Below, in pieces: positions 34,187 to 39,383 of a DNA stretch of 39,383 nucleotides. The DNA comes from Ignavibacteriota bacterium (GTDB taxonomy: Bacteria > Bacteroidota > Ignavibacteria > Tepidaquicellales > Tepidaquicellaceae): contig JAGQWH010000015.1 of assembly GCA_020437545.1 (NCBI GenBank), positions 1-39,383 on the forward strand. Reading direction: 5' to 3'. Position numbers and translations under genes: made by a program. Position 1 is the stretch's first letter. Each line of letters opens with the position of its first letter. The notes under the pieces are model-generated. The model was given only the letters and a program-made list of their open reading frames with translations, did no database searches and was not told the DNA's origin.

Positions 34187-35632
34187 TTATTTAAAACTTC
34201 TCTTTGATATCAGAATCCTCTGTTTGCTGGTTTCAGTCGGAGCTGAAGGAAATTTAGGAAGTTTGATCTTTTCAGGCTTTTCAGGATCACCATCACAACT
34301 TCCACCTGCCAGTGCATTAATTGCGCACTGCCACCATTCCATTGTTTTAGAAGTATTCTTATCTATCCATTTTTGTTTATCTTTTATATTTCCCGGATCG
34401 AGTGCAGCTTTCATTCCGTCTTTAAAATGCGAATCAGCATTAAAACTTCCATCCTGAATATCAGACTGTCCGCTTTCACCCTGAGAAGATTTCTTTTTTT
34501 TCTTTAATGCGGAATATACTTTTTTAATGTTTGTTTCCTCCGATTTTATATTGTTAATTCTCGCATTGTATTCTGCGTAAGTAGGAGTGTTTATATTATT
34601 ATCAGTTTCAACTGAAACGCCTTTTCCTGTGCTTCCGGTTATTGGTTTTCCGTCTCCTCTGATCATCCATCCGGCATTTTCAAGCACCCTTTGTTCACCG
34701 TCCGGACCGTTAAGAATAATAGATTTGAATCTCCAGATCGGAAGATCAGGATTTCCGCTTGTCGAAAGAATGTCTCTTCCCGGTTCATCATCATATACTA
34801 CTTCAACGCTGCCTTCACCTTCGCCTATTTTTATGATACGGTTTTTGGAATCCCTTAAAGCGTTTACCGGTGTAGCATAGAATACATCTACAGAGGTTTT
34901 CGGATATGACAACGGAGTTGCTCTGATATAGAAATTATTTCCAATGTAAGCCCATCTTGTATCATTTATCTCTTCTTTGAGATCCAGCTCGACTCCGGCA
35001 TTTGTTACTGCAAATTTTTCTATGTCCTGATAAGCCAGTGAAGGATTTGTAAGTTTACTTCCAAGTTCTTTATAGAATTTAGCAAGATCGACAAGATCAC
35101 CCGGAAGCAGATCGGACAGATCGCTTACATCGACACTAAGTCTTGTTATATCAGAGGCAGTGAGCAAGGGTTTTACTTTTATCTGCAGATCATTCGGCAG
35201 ATCGGTAAACTTTGTCCCGGCTTCTATTGCCCATAGAAGAAGCTGTATATCTCTTTGTTCAATTTCAGGATGATCGTCAGATTTATCTACTATGCTTGTA
35301 ACTATATCTGCATTTTTTCCCAGAAGCGGAGCCGTTCTGTAACCTGAACCTTTTGTAGGACCGTATGTCCCAGCTTTAATGCAGAAAGACTGGAGCAGTA
35401 TTCTGTTATATCCGGGAGTCATGTTATTCCAGCTATCCGGTTCATTTGGTTCAATATATGACAGCATGTCAAGCCATTCAACCGTTGGATAAGCATCGTT
35501 TATGTCTGTAGTAATGGATTTTCCCGGAATCCACGCATCTTTGTTTCCGACTGTTTTTTTTAAAAAATCATCAATTTGAGCTGATGAGATAGTGCTCAGT
35601 AGCAGAAAGGAAATTAAAAAAAATGATTTCAT
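34187..35632 (-). CDS. Secreted protein of unknown function
   Basis: 481 residues with a clear signal peptide (MKSFFLISFLLLSTISSAQ). The N-terminal half (~45-165) has PTVEWLDMLSYIEPNEPDSWNNMTPGYNRILLQSFCIKAGTYGPTKGSGYRTAPLLG in outline and HPEIEQRDIQLLLWAIEAGTKFTDLPNDLQ. That order (polar Cys segment, P-T-x-G-x-G-Y, then a helical I-Q-x-L-L-W-A-I) recalls a family of unassigned secreted proteins in Gram-negative bacteria. The middle is beta-rich. Residues ~370-385 form a Lys-rich helix, and the end has WWQCAINALAGGSCDG with two Cys, possibly a disulfide. No catalytic motif recognised. Minus strand, convergent with the DUF1345-like gene. Confidence 0.72.
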   Translation of the reverse strand: MKSFFLISFLLLSTISSAQIDDFLKKTVGNKDAWIPGKSITTDINDAYPTVEWLDMLSYIEPNEPDSWNNMTPGYNRILLQSFCIKAGTYGPTKGSGYRTAPLLGKNADIVTSIVDKSDDHPEIEQRDIQLLLWAIEAGTKFTDLPNDLQIKVKPLLTASDITRLSVDVSDLSDLLPGDLVDLAKFYKELGSKLTNPSLAYQDIEKFAVTNAGVELDLKEEINDTRWAYIGNNFYIRATPLSYPKTSVDVFYATPVNALRDSKNRIIKIGEGEGSVEVVYDDEPGRDILSTSGNPDLPIWRFKSIILNGPDGEQRVLENAGWMIRGDGKPITGSTGKGVSVETDNNINTPTYAEYNARINNIKSEETNIKKVYSALKKKKKSSQGESGQSDIQDGSFNADSHFKDGMKAALDPGNIKDKQKWIDKNTSKTMEWWQCAINALAGGSCDGDPEKPEKIKLPKFPSAPTETSKQRILISKRSFK

Positions 35633-35752
35633 GATTTTTATTAAAAATTAATTAAAATTATTAATTATGTCCTTTTCAAAATTAACAAAACTTTATTCTA
35701 AATTTAAGCATATTAAAATTCTCAGTCATAAATTAAATTTAACTAACGTTTT

Positions 35753-35771
35753 TTATTAATTTAATTAATAA
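35753..35771. promoter_or_regulatory. AT inverted repeat directly upstream of DUF2780 lipoprotein 1
   Basis: TTATTAATT and AATTAATAA are perfect 9-base arms around one central T, 4 bases before the ATG at 35776. A near-identical element precedes the second DUF2780 gene (37875-37889). Confidence 0.5.
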
Positions 35772-35775
35772 TAAA

Positions 35776-36219
35776 ATGCAAAGATTATTACTTCTTACTG
35801 CTGTATTAATTACAGTTCAAGTCTTTTTTACAGGATGCTCCGGAAGTGATCCTGAACCCGAACTGATCACTGAATCCGTATTGATAGATAAGATCGCAAA
35901 ATCAACCGGAATAACAAGAAGTCAGGCGCAGATAGGATTAAGCGCATTAATGATGCTTTCAGAGGAAAAACTTACCGCTGATGAATTCGCAAAACTCACC
36001 ACCGAACTTCCGGGCGGAGTCAGTCTTTTTAATTTTGCCGCCGATCTGGGTTTTACCAAAGGATCAATAAATACCCAGGCTGATATAGTTCAGATACTTG
36101 TCAATTTAGGAGTTAATCCGGTGGATGCAGGTAAATTCTTGACCACTGTTTTAAGTGTTTCAAAGAATATTGAAGGCGGAGCTTTCGGTTTACTTTCTAA
36201 AGTTTATGAAAACAGGTAA
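35776..36219 (+). CDS. DUF2780-like lipoprotein, copy 1
   Basis: 147 residues with lipobox FTGC (Cys21). The mature part has the DUF2780 pattern: an N-terminal helix pair (LIDKIAKSTGITRSQAQIGLSALMMLSEEKLTADEFAKLTTELPG), a middle Gly/Thr turn, then LVNLGVNPVDAGKFLTTVLSVSKNIEGG and a final LLSKVYENR. The family is of unknown function and found in many Gram-negative envelopes. Paralog of 37898-38335, sharing length, the TGCSGS lipobox start, and the element upstream. Convergent with helical-repeat paralog B, 27 bases away. Confidence 0.82.
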   Translation: MQRLLLLTAVLITVQVFFTGCSGSDPEPELITESVLIDKIAKSTGITRSQAQIGLSALMMLSEEKLTADEFAKLTTELPGGVSLFNFAADLGFTKGSINTQADIVQILVNLGVNPVDAGKFLTTVLSVSKNIEGGAFGLLSKVYENR

Positions 36220-36246
36220 GTCTTTTAAGGATGTTTTCAATATAAA

Positions 36247-37692
36247 TTATAAAGTGGTCCTTGAAGATCTATTTTTTAATTCTTTCAGTTTAATAGTAAG
36301 CCAGTTCCTCCAGAAGAGTTTTTTTGTATTTTGGATATTATATTCAAGGTCTTCCAGATTGTTTCTTTTCCCGTTTTCTTTAAAACTTATCAGATAAGAC
36401 AGAATCTTTATGAAATTGATGATACCTATTTTATATTCATCACTCATCTGAGTGTTCTTTTTTACATATTCCTGAAATCTGCTTTTTATTCTCAGACATT
36501 CTACAATATTCCCCAGATCAAAATATGAAAATATCTGTATAGTATAAAAATCAAGGTCGTTTATATAATAATTCCTTTTTACTTTTTTGATATAAATAAT
36601 TGCATCAGAATAGTTTTTCCTGTGATAATTTATGAATGCAAGAGCTGTATTTATATTATTTTCCCTGATTGGCTCGGGAAGAACAGGAGAGTATTTATTC
36701 AGGAAATCCTCAGCCCATTTATCATCGTTTTGCAGCAATGCAATGTATATGTAGTCCCTGAAATGATTTTCACCTAATTTAACACTACTCAGATCATCTG
36801 TCAATCCGTTATCCAGTTTGGATCTCAGGATCTCAAACATATCGGGATTCATATTCCTTTTAGTTCTATTTGAAATTATGTTGCAGATATTTAAAAGAGC
36901 TATGTAAACTTCAGATCTGTAATCCAGGGTACATTTACCCGCATTCAACAAAAATTCATCTTTGGCTTTTTTAAAATTTTCATAATTCCATGGATCCTGT
37001 AAAGAGCAGTGCATATAATAAATAATATTGAAAAAAACTTTGAATTCTGGATATCCGTCATTTATTATTTTTAAAATCTTCTCATAGTCGATGATCTCAA
37101 TAATTTTATTCTGAAGGAGTTCAGGTCCGATCTCGTAAAATTCCTTTCTTGTTTCCGTTTCAATATTGTATGACAGCATTTCAAAAAAGGATCTGAGTAT
37201 CTGAAAATCCGAGTTTAATTTATTGATCTCATAAAAATCTTTTGAAATTCCGTCTTTAATTAATTCAGAAACATAATTATTGGCAGCTATATGAATATTG
37301 CTGAGAGTATGGTATGAGAATTCAGTTTCTTTCAGATTCTTAATTTCATTTTTAAATTCATTATTGAGAAGCTTTCTGTGTCCCCTTTTACTAAACTGTA
37401 TTCTTTTTAATTTATGCATTTCCTTCTCATTGTGCATTAATTCCTTAACAGAAAGAAATTGCTCTAAAGATCTTGTCAGTTCGGAATATATGTTCCACAA
37501 AGTCCTCGGTGAATATTTCCCGGATAAATATAAATGCAGATCCTTTCCCGATTGGATCCGGTTGATTATTAATTCCGATAGTCTGGGTTTATTGATAAAT
37601 GAAAGTTTCAGGAATTCGCAGAATTCCATTTTTTCCTGAGAAGTCAGTGAGCTGTATATTGTAAAAAATTTATTGTTTTTTTTAACTTCCAT
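36247..37692 (-). CDS. Helical-repeat (TPR-like) protein of unknown function, paralog B
   Basis: 481 residues, start ATG at 37690-37692. Colinear with paralog A (17609-19048): the same opening (FFTIYSSLTSQEKMEFCEFL), W-N-x-Y-S-E-L near 67-74, L-P-E-P-I-R followed by a TPR-like pair FINYHRKNYSDAIIYIKKV (~355-375), and the end FWRNWLTIKLKELKNR. Cytosolic, all-helical, Lys/Ile/Asn-rich. Its identity to A is low but the layout is kept, so the duplication is old. It sits between two DUF2780 lipoprotein genes on the opposite strand. No named family recognised. Confidence 0.8.
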   Translation of the reverse strand: MEVKKNNKFFTIYSSLTSQEKMEFCEFLKLSFINKPRLSELIINRIQSGKDLHLYLSGKYSPRTLWNIYSELTRSLEQFLSVKELMHNEKEMHKLKRIQFSKRGHRKLLNNEFKNEIKNLKETEFSYHTLSNIHIAANNYVSELIKDGISKDFYEINKLNSDFQILRSFFEMLSYNIETETRKEFYEIGPELLQNKIIEIIDYEKILKIINDGYPEFKVFFNIIYYMHCSLQDPWNYENFKKAKDEFLLNAGKCTLDYRSEVYIALLNICNIISNRTKRNMNPDMFEILRSKLDNGLTDDLSSVKLGENHFRDYIYIALLQNDDKWAEDFLNKYSPVLPEPIRENNINTALAFINYHRKNYSDAIIYIKKVKRNYYINDLDFYTIQIFSYFDLGNIVECLRIKSRFQEYVKKNTQMSDEYKIGIINFIKILSYLISFKENGKRNNLEDLEYNIQNTKKLFWRNWLTIKLKELKNRSSRTTL

Positions 37693-37874
37693 GCTGCAGG
37701 TAAGAAATAAATCATTTTTTTGAAAATAGTATCAAAATCAACCATTTTCTACATATATATTAAGGTAAGAAATTAATTTTGAACATTTTGATTATTCTCA
37801 TATAATCAATAATTTGTTTTTTAAAAATATTCTACTTTTAAAAAAATAGCTTTATACATAAACCCCCAAATTTT

Positions 37875-37889
37875 ATTAATTAAATTAAT
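37875..37889. promoter_or_regulatory. AT inverted repeat upstream of DUF2780 lipoprotein 2
   Basis: ATTAATT and AATTAAT arms around one central A, within TTTTATTAATTAAATTAATT, 8 bases before the ATG at 37898. It matches the element before copy 1 in sequence and place. Confidence 0.45.
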
Positions 37890-37897
37890 TTAAAAAA

Positions 37898-38335
37898 ATG
37901 CGAAAAATCATTTCAACAGCTTCATTATTTATTTTAACTTTGGTTTTTTTAACCGGCTGTTCCGGAAGTAAAAAGACAACCGAAGCAATCACACAATCTG
38001 GTATGGTCAACCAGTTATCCAAAGAGCTTGGTATGACAAAAGATCAGACAGAGGCAGGTCTTGGCGCAATTATGATGTTGTCCAAAGATAAACTTTCTCC
38101 GGACGATTTTTCAAAATTAAGCAAAGGAATTCCGGGCGGAACATCAAGTCTTATCAGTGAGGCAACAAAGCTTGGAGTAGTGCCCGGTTCTGTAAGTTCT
38201 ACAGCAGATGTAATATCAGTTCTAACCAAACTTGGAGTCAGCCCCGTTCAGGCAGCTAAATTCTCAGCTTCAGTTTTAAAATTTGCAGGTAGTCTCGGAG
38301 GAAGTACTCTCGGACTTTTATCCAAAGTGCTATAA
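37898..38335 (+). CDS. DUF2780-like lipoprotein, copy 2
   Basis: 145 residues with lipobox LTGC (Cys21), then SGSKK. The mature part aligns with copy 1 throughout: QLSKELGMTKDQTEAGLGAIMMLSKDKLSPDDFSKLSKGIPGG and LTKLGVSPVQAAKFSASVLKFAGSLGGSTLGLLSKVL in outline, i.e. the full DUF2780 length. Envelope lipoprotein of unknown function. It precedes the third sulfatase on the same strand by 127 bases, so the two may be co-transcribed; no strong terminator separates them. Confidence 0.83.
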   Translation: MRKIISTASLFILTLVFLTGCSGSKKTTEAITQSGMVNQLSKELGMTKDQTEAGLGAIMMLSKDKLSPDDFSKLSKGIPGGTSSLISEATKLGVVPGSVSSTADVISVLTKLGVSPVQAAKFSASVLKFAGSLGGSTLGLLSKVL

Positions 38336-38462
38336 TTATATTTTTAAATCTTAAAATTATAATTTCAAAACCAGGATATAAAAGATCCATTCGGATTATA
38401 TTTTTTTATAATTCACAATTACATTCTATTAATCAAACCCAATACAACAGAAAGGAATTTAT

Positions 38463-39383
38463 ATGTCAGAAAAAAAATTCAAAGGCGTTATTAAACTGGA
38501 CGTCAGGGATTCAACACCCGATTGGGGACCGTATACTCCTCCCAGAGCACCCGAAGGTTCACCGAATGTTCTGTTTGTACTTTATGATGACACAGGACTT
38601 GCAGCATGGTCACCATTCGGAGGAAAGATAAACATGCCGACACTGCAAAGACTTGCAGATGACGGTTTAATGTATTCACAATGGCATACAACAGCTTTAT
38701 GTTCACCTACAAGATCTACTTTACTTACAGGAAGAAATCATCACCTTACCGGAAATGCATGCATAACGGAAGGAGCAAACGGATTCCCGGGAGCTCACGG
38801 AAGAATACCTGATCAGTGCGCAACTATAGGTCAGATCCTTCAGGATGCAGGCTGGAGCACTTTCTGGCTGGGCAAGAATCATAACGTTCCGGAGCAGGAT
38901 ATAGCTTCAGGCGCAAGCCGGAAGCAGTGGCCTTTGTCAAAAGGATTTGACAGATACTATGGCTTTCTCGGCGGTGAGACAAATCAGTGGTATCCGGACC
39001 TTGTAGAGGATAATCATTTTACTGAACAGCCGTACAGTCCTGAAGAAGGTTATCATCTTTCAAAAGATCTTGCAGATAAAGCAATATCTTTTATTCAGGA
39101 TCAGAAGGCGAGCAATCCTTCAAAGCCATGGTATATGTGGTTCTGTCCGGGAGCTAATCACGCTCCTCATCATTCGCCGCAGGAATACATTGATAAGTAC
39201 AAAGGTAAATTTGATGACGGATATGAAGCTTACAGGGAATGGGTATTGCCGCGTATGATAGAAAAAGGAATAATACCTGAGGGTACAAAACTTACTCCTA
39301 TCAATCCGTTGCCTGAGTCAATTTCAAGTCCGGGAGATATGGTAAGACCCTGGGATACGCTTAATGCAGATGAAAAGAAATTG
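38463..39383 (+). CDS. Sulfatase (formylglycine-dependent, long cytosolic arylsulfatase type), copy 3, 3' end beyond window
   Basis: 307 codons open to the right edge; the start ATG is at 38463 with GAAAGGA about 6 bases upstream. No signal peptide. Metal ligands DD at 42-43 (LYDDTGLAAW), formylglycine motif CSPTR with Cys80, LTGRNHH, GKNHNVPEQD, FDRYYGFLGGETNQWYPDL and ANHAPHHSPQEYIDKYKGKFDDGYEAYREW are in place. Closer in motif style to copy 2 than to copy 1. The rest, including the C-terminal beta domain, should lie beyond the window; expected total ~780 residues. Confidence 0.92.
   Translation, partial: MSEKKFKGVIKLDVRDSTPDWGPYTPPRAPEGSPNVLFVLYDDTGLAAWSPFGGKINMPTLQRLADDGLMYSQWHTTALCSPTRSTLLTGRNHHLTGNACITEGANGFPGAHGRIPDQCATIGQILQDAGWSTFWLGKNHNVPEQDIASGASRKQWPLSKGFDRYYGFLGGETNQWYPDLVEDNHFTEQPYSPEEGYHLSKDLADKAISFIQDQKASNPSKPWYMWFCPGANHAPHHSPQEYIDKYKGKFDDGYEAYREWVLPRMIEKGIIPEGTKLTPINPLPESISSPGDMVRPWDTLNADEKKL

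Noticed and set aside
38380-38415. Weak hairpin with T-run after DUF2780 lipoprotein 2
   Set aside because: GATCC/GGATT gives a stem of only 4-5 pairs and the T-run is offset; not enough to call a terminator.

Overview
The window reads as one AT-rich chromosomal segment (about one third G+C by eye) of a bacterium in the Bacteroidota/Chlorobi/Ignavibacteria group. This placement is inferred from the multi-repeat sensor kinases, the DUF3943 outer-membrane protein, the mostly weak Shine-Dalgarno sites and the style of intergenic repeats; no rRNA or other marker is present. I saw no tRNA, rRNA, CRISPR array, transposase or phage gene.

Left part, minus strand (1-14.5 kb): two sensor histidine kinases with near-identical kinase ends. 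The first is cut by the window edge and has an NTF2/SnoaL-like N-terminus. The second is a 2347-residue protein with eleven copies of a ~185-residue sensor-like unit. A row of small accessory genes follows: a RelE-type toxin interrupted by an in-frame TAA plus its antitoxin, two GNAT acetyltransferases, a dihydrofolate-reductase-like protein, a hemerythrin-like protein, a DUF457-type membrane protein, a RES/Xre toxin-antitoxin pair, pdxH and an SRPBCC (AHSA1-like) protein.

Right part, mostly plus strand (14.9-39.4 kb): three long (~790 residue) sulfatases with the formylglycine motif CSPTR and no signal peptide, the third cut by the right edge. Between the first two is a likely operon, 19.3-28.6 kb, ending in a clear terminator: a DUF1254/DUF1214 protein with a large extra C-terminal half, two tandem-duplicated 503-residue beta-propeller-like proteins, a lipoprotein, a DUF3943 outer-membrane protein and a small beta-barrel-like protein. 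The remainder holds a Lys/Ala/Pro-rich histone-H1-like protein, a beta-carbonic anhydrase with a lipoprotein signal, a DUF1345-like membrane protein, a secreted unknown protein, two DUF2780 lipoproteins and two paralogous helical-repeat proteins of ~480 residues. My working idea is a locus for uptake across the outer membrane and intracellular desulfation of a sulfated organic compound; the substrate is unknown.

The least expected signal is in the spacers. From about 8.9 to 33.3 kb they carry tandem arrays, nearly all with a 7-base period, whose type and orientation follow the neighbouring gene. TTTTAAC/TTTCAAC arrays lie just upstream of start codons. TATTGAG/TATTGGG, GATTTGG or TTCAATG arrays lie just downstream of stop codons, sometimes supplying the stop TGA itself. 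Both strands obey the rule. GC-rich palindromes (TCCGCCGCGGCGGA type) are embedded in several of these arrays.
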